33,750 bases of DNA, from assembly GCA_001916065.1 (NCBI GenBank), contig MNRS01000025.1:1-33750 (forward strand), read 5' to 3'. The DNA comes from Clostridium sp. 28_17. Lineage in GTDB: Bacteria > Bacillota > Clostridia > TANB77 > CAG-508. Positions 1 through 8,400 of this stretch are shown here, one piece after another (the first letter of the stretch is position 1; each line of letters starts with the position of its first letter). The translations under genes were made by a program, and so were the position numbers. The notes beneath the pieces are model-generated. The model did not search any database. It was not told the origin of the DNA and saw only the letters and a program-made list of their open reading frames with translations.

Positions 1-2
1 AA

Positions 3-3000
3 TTACAAGATCTAATTAACAATAATAACATTATGTACACAATCACATATGCAAAAGCAGGAGCCAAAACCCCAGTTGCTCTAGCAGAAAGCATGGTAAG
101 TGGATATAATAAAACAAAAGTAACAGACCAAGCACTAACAATCACATATCAAGATGAAGATCCAATAAGTGCAACAAATGGACAAAAATTTATAGCAAAC
201 TTAAAAGTATCATTAGATAATCCAACACAATCAATAGCAATAAAAACACAACCAACAAAAACAGAATACGGATACGGAGATACAATAGATTTAAGTAACG
301 GAAAAATAACAATAACAAAAGCAAACGGAGACACAGAAGAAAAAGAACTAACAGACAGTAGTGTAAAAGTAACAGAAACAGACGGAAGCACAGTAGACTT
401 AACCAAAGTAACATTTGGAAAAGACAACACAGCAACAAAAACAATAAAAGTAACATATGACGGAAAAGACACAACATACCAAATAAAAGTAACAAACAAA
501 ATAACAGGAATCAAAATGCACACAACACCAAAAGTACAATACAATGTAAATGATGCAATAGATTTAACAACAAACGGAAGCAACCCAGGAGAAATCTTAG
601 TAACAAGACAAACAGGAACACCAAGTGTAGTAAGCATAAAAGACGTAAAAGTAAAAGTTACAGGATTTGACTCAAGCAAAGAAAACACAAAACTACCACT
701 AACAGTAAGTTATACAGAAAATGGTGAAACAAAAACAACAACATACAATGTATCAGTAAAAGATACAGTAACAGCAATAAGCATGAAAAAAACACCAAGA
801 ACAGAATACAAATACAATGAACCATTAGACTTAAGTAATGGAACAATTACTATAACAAAAGGAAGTGGAACAAAAGATATTGCCATAACAGAAAACATGG
901 TAAGTGGATATGATCCAACAAAATTAGGAAAACAAACAATAACAATAACATACGGAGGAAAAACAACAAGTTACGAAGTAAATGTAAAAGACTATGTAAC
1001 AGGAATAAGCATTACCCCAAATGCAATAACTGGAACATACAATGACGAACTAGAGGCATTAATAAATGAAAATGATATTATATACACTGTAACATATGCA
1101 AAAGCAGGAGCAACATCCCCAAGAGCTCTAACAGAAAGCATGGTAGCAGGATATAATAAAACATCATTAACAGCCCAAAACTTAACAGTAACATATACAG
1201 ACAAAGATGCAAATAGTTACACAAACGGAAAAACATTTACAACAACATTAGGAATAAAACTAGACAACAACGTTGCAAAAATTACAATAACACCACCAAC
1301 AAAAGCAGAATACAACCATGGAGACAAAATAGATTTAACAGGTGGAAAAATCACAGTAACATATACAGATGGAACAACAAAAGAAGAACCAATAACATCA
1401 GCGGTAATAACAGAAAAAGATGGTGGGGCATTAAATATGAACCCAACAATCTCAGAATACGGAAAAGACAATAAATTAAGTAAAACATTAACATTAAAAT
1501 ATACAGCAAAAAACGGAGTAACAGGAACAACAAGTTACCCAATAACAATAGCAAATACAATACAATCAGTTGCTATAGACACATTACCAACAAAGGTAAA
1601 ATACAACATAAAAGACACATTAGACACAACAGGCGGAAAATTAAAAATAACCAGAGCAACAGGAAAAGCAGAAACAATAGACATTACAAAAGACATGGTA
1701 AGCGGATTTGACTCAAGCAAAGAAAACACAAAATTACCACTAACAATAAGTTATACAGAAAATGGAGTTACAAAAACAACAACATATACTGTATCAGTAG
1801 AAGATCCAATCACTTCAATGACATTAAAAACAACTCCAAAAACAGAATATAAATATGGAGAACCATTAGATATAAGTAAAGGAGTAATTACAATTGTAAG
1901 ACCAAGCGGACCAGAAGACAAACAAATCACAAAAGAAATGGTAACAGGATATGATCCTACAAAATTAGGACAACAAGAACTAACAATAAAATACGGTGGA
2001 CAAGAACTAAAATACAAAGTCAATGTAAAAGACTATGTAAAAGGAATAGTATTAACACCACCAGCAAAAACAAAATACGAATATGGAGAAAGCCTAGACT
2101 TAACAGGAGGAAATATACAAAAAATAATGGCAAGTGGAACTGCTACAACCCCAATAGCACTTACAGATAGCCAAGTAAAATTAAGTACATTTAATCCAAA
2201 TAAAGAAGGAGCACAAACCATAAACGTAGCATACGAAGGATTTACAGAAAAGTTCGGAGTAATAGTAGAAGACAATCTACAATCAATAAAAATAAAAACT
2301 GAACCAACAAAAACAAAATATAAATATGGAGAAGCACTTGATATAACAGGAGGACAAATATCTGCAATAAAATCAAGTGGAAAAGCAGAAAATATTGATA
2401 TTACAACAAGCATGGTATCAGGATATAATCCTAACAAATTAGGAAAACAAACAATAACAATAACATACAAAGGAAAAACAACACAATATAGTGTAGAAGT
2501 AGAAGACTATATAAAAGACATAAAACTAACAAATCCAAACAAACTAATATACAAAGTAAATGAAAAAATGGATTTAACAGGAGGAAAAGTAACACCAGTA
2601 ATGGCAAGTGGAATAGCATCCCCAGCAATTCCAATGACAAACACTGATGTGACAATAACAGGATTTGACACAACAACAGTAGGAGCAAAAATAGTAAAAG
2701 TATCATACAAAGGAATAAGCAAAACATTTGGTATAACTGTAGAAGACAGATATAGTGAAATGAAAATAAAAACACTACCAACAAAAACAGAATACAAATA
2801 TGGAGAAAGCCTAGACCTAACAGGTGGTACAATAGAAATAACAAAAGATAGTGGAACAAAAGAAACAATAAACATTACAAAAGACATGATATCTGGATAC
2901 AATTCTAAGAAATTAGGATCACAGATATTAACAGTAACATACCAAGGATTAACACAACAATTTGTTGTAAAAGTAGAAGACTATATAGCTAGTCTAAAAA

Positions 3001-3440
3001 TACAAAAACCTACAAAAGTAGAATACGAATATGGAGAAGACATAGAACTAACTGGAGGAAAAGTATCAATAATAATGGCAAGTGGAGCAATATCAGAAAG
3101 CACAGTAATGACAGGAGCCATGATAACAGGATACAATCCAAAAGCAGAAGGAACACAAACAATAAAAGTAGAATACAAAGGATTACAAGGAAACTTCCAA
3201 GTAAAAGTAGAAGACAAAATAAAAGGAATATCAGTAAATACTGAACCAGACAAAACAGAATACAAATATGGTGAAAACTTAGACATAACAGGAGCAACAA
3301 TCGATGTTGTAAAATCAAGCGGAATAACAACAATACCAGTAACTCCAAATATGATATCAGGATTTAGTGCGACAACCCCAGGAACACAAATAATCAAAAT
3401 AACATATGGTGGATTTACAACAAAATTTGTAGTAAAAGTA
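3..3440 (+). repeat. Array of 13 complete plus 1 partial Big_3 domains with higher-order repeats
   Basis: The Ig-like domains are arranged in larger units. Domains 1-4 (to about 1000) and 5-8 (about 1000-2040) are two copies of a four-domain block. Both carry the YAKAG-type domain first and, in the third domain, the shared string SGFDSSKENTKLPLT at about 660 and 1707. From about 2040 to 3440 the domains alternate between a type with MASG (9, 11, 13) and a type with TEPTK or TLPTK followed by YKYGE (10, 12, 14), that is, three copies of a two-domain block. This is read directly from the translation. Confidence 0.85.
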
Positions 3441-4088
3441 TCAGAAAAACAAGAAGAACCAAAACAAGATGATAACAAAAAAGAAGATAACAAAGATAAT
3501 GGAACAAAAGAAGACAACACAACAAACAAAAATGAAGAAATAACAAAAGATAATAATTCTACAAAGAAAAACTATGTAGAAATAGAAAGAAATGATGTAA
3601 CAGAAAATCAAGAACAACCAGAAGAACAACAACCAGAAGAAGAGGTTAAAAAACCAACAATAACAAAAGAAAACCCAACAAAAGTACCAGAGACAAAACC
3701 AACAGAAACACTTGGTGTAAAAGATGAAAAAGCAGAAGACAAAGGAACAAAAGACAATAGTAGTAAACAAAAAGCCTCTATAATATGTCTAATTGCAGCA
3801 ATATTACTATTAATATTACTATCATGCAGACGTAATGTAAAAATATATGTTAAAGAAAACGGAGAGTTTGTATTAGGCGGACTTGATAAAATAAGTAAAA
3901 ACAATAAATACATAGATGTCGACAAGTATTTAGATGGAGATACTTACGAAAAACAAGTAAAAATCGTTCTAAGTGATTCAATATCAGAGAAATTAGATAA
4001 AGACAAAATTGAAATTAAACATAGAGGAAATAAAAAGAATTATAAGATAAAATACGAAGGAAAAGAGATTGAAATAATACTAAAATAA
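3..4088 (+). CDS. Large surface protein with tandem Big_3 Ig-like domains and C-terminal membrane anchor (5' end outside window)
   Basis: The reading frame is open to the window edge. The ATG at 33 is internal, because residues before it (LQDLINNNNI) match an internal repeat (LEALINENDI) near 1050, so the true start lies upstream. What is visible is one partial and 13 complete domains of about 75-95 residues with the Big_3 pattern (TEYKYGE.LDLTGG, then SGYNP..LG.QT, then V.VEDY). A Lys/Glu/Asp/Asn-rich linker follows (about 3441-3773), then one hydrophobic helix (3774-3827, ending LLSC) and an 86-residue tail starting RRNVK. By the positive-inside rule the Ig domains are outside and the tail is in the cytoplasm. 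There is no LPXTG motif, so anchoring is by membrane insertion rather than sortase. Big_3 domains are known from adhesins and other surface proteins; the ligand is unknown. No strong intrinsic terminator follows directly. Confidence 0.93.
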   Translation, partial: LQDLINNNNIMYTITYAKAGAKTPVALAESMVSGYNKTKVTDQALTITYQDEDPISATNGQKFIANLKVSLDNPTQSIAIKTQPTKTEYGYGDTIDLSNGKITITKANGDTEEKELTDSSVKVTETDGSTVDLTKVTFGKDNTATKTIKVTYDGKDTTYQIKVTNKITGIKMHTTPKVQYNVNDAIDLTTNGSNPGEILVTRQTGTPSVVSIKDVKVKVTGFDSSKENTKLPLTVSYTENGETKTTTYNVSVKDTVTAISMKKTPRTEYKYNEPLDLSNGTITITKGSGTKDIAITENMVSGYDPTKLGKQTITITYGGKTTSYEVNVKDYVTGISITPNAITGTYNDELEALINENDIIYTVTYAKAGATSPRALTESMVAGYNKTSLTAQNLTVTYTDKDANSYTNGKTFTTTLGIKLDNNVAKITITPPTKAEYNHGDKIDLTGGKITVTYTDGTTKEEPITSAVITEKDGGALNMNPTISEYGKDNKLSKTLTLKYTAKNGVTGTTSYPITIANTIQSVAIDTLPTKVKYNIKDTLDTTGGKLKITRATGKAETIDITKDMVSGFDSSKENTKLPLTISYTENGVTKTTTYTVSVEDPITSMTLKTTPKTEYKYGEPLDISKGVITIVRPSGPEDKQITKEMVTGYDPTKLGQQELTIKYGGQELKYKVNVKDYVKGIVLTPPAKTKYEYGESLDLTGGNIQKIMASGTATTPIALTDSQVKLSTFNPNKEGAQTINVAYEGFTEKFGVIVEDNLQSIKIKTEPTKTKYKYGEALDITGGQISAIKSSGKAENIDITTSMVSGYNPNKLGKQTITITYKGKTTQYSVEVEDYIKDIKLTNPNKLIYKVNEKMDLTGGKVTPVMASGIASPAIPMTNTDVTITGFDTTTVGAKIVKVSYKGISKTFGITVEDRYSEMKIKTLPTKTEYKYGESLDLTGGTIEITKDSGTKETINITKDMISGYNSKKLGSQILTVTYQGLTQQFVVKVEDYIASLKIQKPTKVEYEYGEDIELTGGKVSIIMASGAISESTVMTGAMITGYNPKAEGTQTIKVEYKGLQGNFQVKVEDKIKGISVNTEPDKTEYKYGENLDITGATIDVVKSSGITTIPVTPNMISGFSATTPGTQIIKITYGGFTTKFVVKVSEKQEEPKQDDNKKEDNKDNGTKEDNTTNKNEEITKDNNSTKKNYVEIERNDVTENQEQPEEQQPEEEVKKPTITKENPTKVPETKPTETLGVKDEKAEDKGTKDNSSKQKASIICLIAAILLLILLSCRRNVKIYVKENGEFVLGGLDKISKNNKYIDVDKYLDGDTYEKQVKIVLSDSISEKLDKDKIEIKHRGNKKNYKIKYEGKEIEIILK

Positions 4089-4251
4089 ACAAATGTAATA
4101 AAACTCTACATAAAATGTAAAGAAAAATAATATATATATACTATACAAATAAATGGATTTATAATAATATATGTAGTTGTGTATTTTAAATATAAAAAAT
4201 TATATATAATAGACGAATAGGCCTTATGTAAGGATAAATATGAGAGTGTAA

Positions 4252-4332
4252 AAGTAATCGCACGCATACAAAATTCTTGAAAATTCACTTCATGCGTGCG
4301 GAGTGGATAGGAAAGAATTTTGTAGATTACTT
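4252..4332. other. Cluster of interleaved inverted repeats, possible RNA switch or pseudoknot
   Basis: Three perfect complementary pairs are present. AAGTAATC (4252-4259) matches GATTACTT (4325-4332). CGCACGCAT (4259-4267) matches ATGCGTGCG (4292-4300). ACAAAATTCTT (4268-4278) matches AAGAATTTTGT (4313-4323). The second and third pairs are interleaved, so they would be mutually exclusive or form a pseudoknot-like fold; the first and third nest together as one long stem. No T-tract follows, so this is not a simple terminator. I do not recognise it as a known riboswitch. Confidence 0.45.
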
Positions 4333-4387
4333 AAAATAGAACCAATAAGTTAATAAAAAGAGAAAAATAAACATATAGGTAAAAAAC

Positions 4388-4405
4388 AGACCCGCATTTG
4401 GGTCT
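4388..4405 (+). terminator. Small hairpin, weak terminator candidate
   Basis: AGACCC (4388-4393) and GGGTCT (4400-4405) form a six-base stem with a six-base loop. The downstream sequence is only modestly T-rich. It could end transcripts from the Ig-domain gene 300 bases upstream, but the signal is weak. Confidence 0.25.
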
Positions 4406-4457
4406 ATTCGTCGTGCTCTTTAAAAATTACATGAAATTTTGTACGCAATTATCAGTT

Positions 4458-4750
4458 GTTACAGTTTACGGCCCATAAAATTATTGTTTGTGTGTTCCCG
4501 ACCCCCTTGGACATATGTATATGATTTGAAACGTTTTCTCGGCTCAATACGCAACACAAGAATTTCTAAAATAAATTTATGGCACCCTTCCGCTTAGTCC
4601 TCACTGCGTTCGACGCGAACTCTTTCCATAAATTTATTTAAGAATTTCTAATATTGCTCCAATCACATTCGAAAAGTTTAAAATCATATACATATGTCCA
4701 AGGGGGTCGGGAACACACAATCAATAATTTCATGGACCGTGAATAGTAAC
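4458..4750. repeat. 293-bp imperfect palindrome (MITE-like or structured RNA)
   Basis: The interval is symmetric about position 4604 in a single register. A perfect 38-bp arm (4490-4527 against 4681-4718, containing TTCCCGACCCCCTTGG) extends outward with mismatches to 4458/4750 and inward through AAAC/GTTT. After a less regular stretch, a second perfect 14-bp arm follows in the same register (4569-4582 against 4626-4639). The 43-base centre contains a small off-centre hairpin, GTTCG-ACG-CGAAC (4608-4620). No reading frame is present. A non-autonomous mobile palindromic element is the most likely reading; a structured RNA is the alternative. Confidence 0.75.
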
Positions 4751-4810
4751 TATCAGTTAGTACATTTTACAGAAAAATTTCAAAAAACTATATACGAAAC
4801 AAAAGAAAAA

Positions 4811-4819
4811 TGATAAAAT
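4811..4819 (+). promoter_or_regulatory. Extended -10 promoter for the PepSY-like gene
   Basis: TGATAAAAT fits an extended -10 (TGn followed by TAAAAT). The sequence 17 bases upstream (TATACG) is a poor -35, so the extended element would carry the promoter. It would give a very short leader before the ribosome binding site AGGAGG at 4831-4836. Confidence 0.35.
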
Positions 4820-4843
4820 GTAAAAAACAAAGGAGGAAATGAA

Positions 4844-5221
4844 ATGAAAGAACTAAAAAGAAAACTAAAAAGAGCATTAACACCATATCACATAGCAACA
4901 ACAATATGCTTAATAGTATTAATAACATCACTATGTATAATACTAAAACCAGAAACAAAGAAAACACCTAGCGGAATAACTGTAGTAAGCAGTAAAACAA
5001 AAGAAAACGAAGAAATAACAGAAGAAGAAGCAAAAGAACTAGCAATAAAGCAATTCAAAAAAATAGGAGAAAAAAATCTAGAAAAAGATAAAATTAACAT
5101 AATAAAAATAGACAGAAATGGCGAAGAATACTACTATGTAACATCTGCAGAGAACACTGCAGAAATAAAAATTAAAGGCGGACAAATAACAAGAATAAAT
5201 AGTGCAAGTGTAACAGAATAA
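4844..5221 (+). CDS. Small membrane-anchored PepSY-like protein
   Basis: This 125-residue protein has a basic N terminus (MKELKRKLKR), one hydrophobic helix at about residues 17-34, and an extracytoplasmic part of about 90 residues. The part beginning ITEEEAKELAIKQF (about 58-71), followed by a tyrosine-rich strand (EEYYYV, 94-99) and a final EIKIKGGQITRI strand (107-118), has the helix-then-sheet layout of PepSY domains. PepSY domains are known from peptidase propeptides and from YpeB-type spore proteins and are thought to inhibit or modulate proteases. The start is well supported by AGGAGG seven bases upstream. A strong terminator follows, so it is probably monocistronic. A link to the M23 domain encoded downstream is possible only by proximity. 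The PepSY assignment is by pattern and moderate. Confidence 0.85.
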   Translation: MKELKRKLKRALTPYHIATTICLIVLITSLCIILKPETKKTPSGITVVSSKTKENEEITEEEAKELAIKQFKKIGEKNLEKDKINIIKIDRNGEEYYYVTSAENTAEIKIKGGQITRINSASVTE

Positions 5222-5240
5222 AAATAAAAATAAACATAAA

Positions 5241-5287
5241 ACAGATTAAAGCAAATTATGTATAACATGGCTTTAATCTGTTTTTTT
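5241..5287 (+). terminator. Intrinsic terminator of the PepSY-like gene
   Basis: ACAGATTAAAGC (5241-5252) pairs perfectly with GCTTTAATCTGT (5270-5281) over 12 bp, with a 17-base loop and a run of T through 5287. It lies 20 bases after the stop codon and separates this gene from the giant gene. Confidence 0.9.
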
Positions 5288-5394
5288 GTAATAAAAATAA
5301 TAAAAAAATGTAAAATTAAGTCAAAAAACCTGTAACCCTTCTATTTCCGTAGTTCCATTATAAAAAAAACATTGTAATATAGAAAATTCCTACA

Positions 5395-5422
5395 TTGAAA
5401 AAAACCACAAAAAATATATAAT
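5395..5422 (+). promoter_or_regulatory. SigA-type promoter of the giant gene
   Basis: TTGAAA (5395-5400) and TATAAT (5417-5422) are separated by 16 bases. The predicted start near 5429 would leave a leader of about 20 bases before the ATG at 5451. The region is AT-rich, so a chance match is possible, but the -10 is perfect and well placed. Confidence 0.5.
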
Positions 5423-5450
5423 AAATAATATTAATTTTACAAAGGAAGGT

Positions 5451-8400
5451 ATGAAGAAAACAATGTTAAGCCAAAAACTAAAGAAAGAAGTAAAAAGAAA
5501 AAGTCTAATCGCTTTAATTACACTAGCACTAATTGCAGCAATAGTAGCAGTAAGCAAAGTAAGTGTAAATTTAATAAAAACAGCAAAATTTAGTGACGGA
5601 AATAGTTACGAGGTTACATTAAGCGATGTTTATGACATGAAAGGGAAAAATGCAACAACAGCAAATGTAAAAATAGTAGGAGGATACAATTATTTTGTTT
5701 CTATGGACGCAAGTGGAAAAGTCTATGGATGGGGACAAAATAATAACGGCCAATTAGCACAAGGAAATACAACAAACTATTCAACACCAGTATACATGGG
5801 TATTGACAATGCAACAGACATAGCAACAGGTGCATACTATACACTTGTTCTAAAAGAAGATGGAACAGTATGGAGTGCTGGATACAATGGAAATGGTGAA
5901 TTAGGAAATGGAACAACTGCAAACAAAACAAACTTTGTTCAAGTTATAAAAAACGATGGCGAAGCATTGGATAATATAAAAGCAATAGCAGCCGGATACA
6001 ACACATCATATGCAATAACAAATGATGGCGAAGTATACACATGGGGATATAACGGAAAAGGACAAATGGGATTTGGAGATACCTCATCAAGAACAAGTGC
6101 AACAAAAACAACTTTAGCAGGAATAAAACAAATCTCAGCTGGAGAACATTATACAATTGCGCTAGCAGAAGATGGAACAGTTTATGTATCAGGAAGAAAC
6201 ACAGAAGGACAACTAGGGATAGGAAATGACTCAACAATATATACATGGTCAAAAATGAAAAACATAAACGGAACAGCTCAAATGGAAAATGTAAAACAAG
6301 TAGCAACAGGAATATATCATACAGTAGTTTTAACAAATGATGGAAATATGTATGCAACAGGATACAATAATGTGTATCAATTAGCAGACGGATCTTCAAG
6401 TACAAAAACAAAATTGCAACCAATGAAATCAAGTGACGGAAGCAACATGAAAAACATAAAATCAATTTATGCAGAAGGATACAATACATTTGCAATTACA
6501 AACGAAAACGAATTATACTCAGTTGGATATAACAATTATGGACAATTAGTACAAAAAACCAACTCAAATTTATCAGTACTAACAAAAACAAAAACAGAAC
6601 AAAAAACAACAGCGATGGCAATAACAAGAAATCCAGAATATCAAACAACAGCATATATCGATGAAATAGGAAGAGTATACACAGTAGGATATAGTGCAGA
6701 AGGAGAACTTGGAAATGGAACAACGGATGTAGCATATGCATACAGACCATATAGCATAAGTGACTACAAAATTTTAGTAGAAGACAGTATAGTAAACTTA
6801 AAAAAAGGTGAAACATCAAATATAACACCAAAAATATCAATGGGATACAATCTAATGAGCCAAACATTTAATTATAACTTAGAATATGAATCATTAGACA
6901 CATCAGTAGTAACAGTAAATGGAAAAACAATAACAGCAGTAGGAATTGGAACAACATATATACGAATAAAAGACGACACAAACAAAATATATGGAAGTGT
7001 AAAAGTAAATGTAAATGAAACAGATGGAATAACATATCCAAAAGTAGCAGGAGGACAAAATCACCAAGTAGCACTAAAATCAGATGGAACAGTATGGACA
7101 TGGGGATATAATGGATATGGACAACTAGGATTTGGTGATAAAACAACAAGAACAGAGCCAACAAAAACAAACATAGAAAACGCAATAGATGTAACAGCAG
7201 GTAGCCAATACACAGCAGTATTAAAAGCAGATGGAACAGTATGGGTATCAGGATATAATGAATATGGAACAACAGGAGATGGAACATCAAGTACAAAATA
7301 TAATTTCATACAAGTACAAGGATTAACAGATGTAGTAGCAATAGAATCAGAATCAAATACAATGCATGCATTAAAATCAGATGGAACAGTATGGTCATGG
7401 GGATACAACAGATATGGACAATTTGGTCAAAACTGGACAAGTACATCAGCATATGGAACACCAGTAAAAATGCGTAAAGTATCAAATGTAATGCAAATAT
7501 CAGCAGGTGAAAACTTCGCAACAATGGTTGCAGCAGATGGAACAGTATGGGGTACAGGATATAATGATTATGGACAATTAGGACTATCAAACACAAGCAC
7601 ACAAACAGTACCACAACAAATGTTAAATCCAAATGGCTCAAATATATTAACAGGAATAAAAGAAGTATCATCAGATTACATTCAAACAATAGTACTAACA
7701 GATGATGGAAGAGCATATGGAGTAGGATATAATGGATATGGACAATTAGGAGACAATACATCTACAAATAGAACATTAATAGTACCAATGCTAAATAGTG
7801 AAGATAAAAATCAAATCACAAATATAAATCACATTTTAACAAAGGGAAATGCAACACTTGTAACAACAGGAGATAAACAACTATACTCAACAGGTTACTC
7901 AAACTATGGACAAACATTTGCAGGAAATACAACAACAACATATATGCTAACAAAAAGACAAACAGACAAAAAAATAATAACAATGGGAATGACAAGAAAC
8001 ACAGACTATCAAACAGGAACAATTATAGACGAATTAGGAAGAATTTATACAATTGGTTATAGTGGAAACGGAGAAATAGGACATGGAACAACAGAAACGT
8101 ACACAACACAACCATGGTGTATAACAAACTCAAAAATAACAGTTGACCAAAATATAGTAGACCTAAAAGTAGCTGGAGATACATTTAAAATAAAATACAA
8201 AGAAGAAATGGGATTAAATCTACTAACAAATAAATTTTTGGGAACAGATATAAGTTTTAAATCACTAGATGAAAGCATAGCAACAGTAAATAATGAAGGT
8301 ATAATAACAGCAGTAAAAACAGGAACAACATATGTAAAAATAATAGACAACTATAATAACTTAAGCAAAGCAATAAAAGTAAATGTAAATGGAAAAGATG

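Larger units (their letters stand above)
4089..4843. other. Gene-free interval with structured repeats
   Basis: No credible reading frame is present on either strand. The first 160 bases are simple AT-rich sequence, including a short dyad at 4222-4233. The rest holds the competing inverted repeats at 4252-4332, a small hairpin at 4388-4405, the palindrome at 4458-4750 and the promoter of the next gene. The GC-richer words inside the palindrome stand out from the AT-rich surroundings. Confidence 0.7.

Noticed and set aside
33..35. ATG at 33 as the start of the Ig-domain gene
   Set aside because: The frame is open to the window edge and residues before the ATG match an internal repeat copy, so the gene begins upstream.
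4106..4288. 60-residue minus-strand frame after the Ig-domain gene
   Set aside because: It is low-complexity AT-rich sequence overlapping the inverted repeats, with no convincing ribosome binding site or family.
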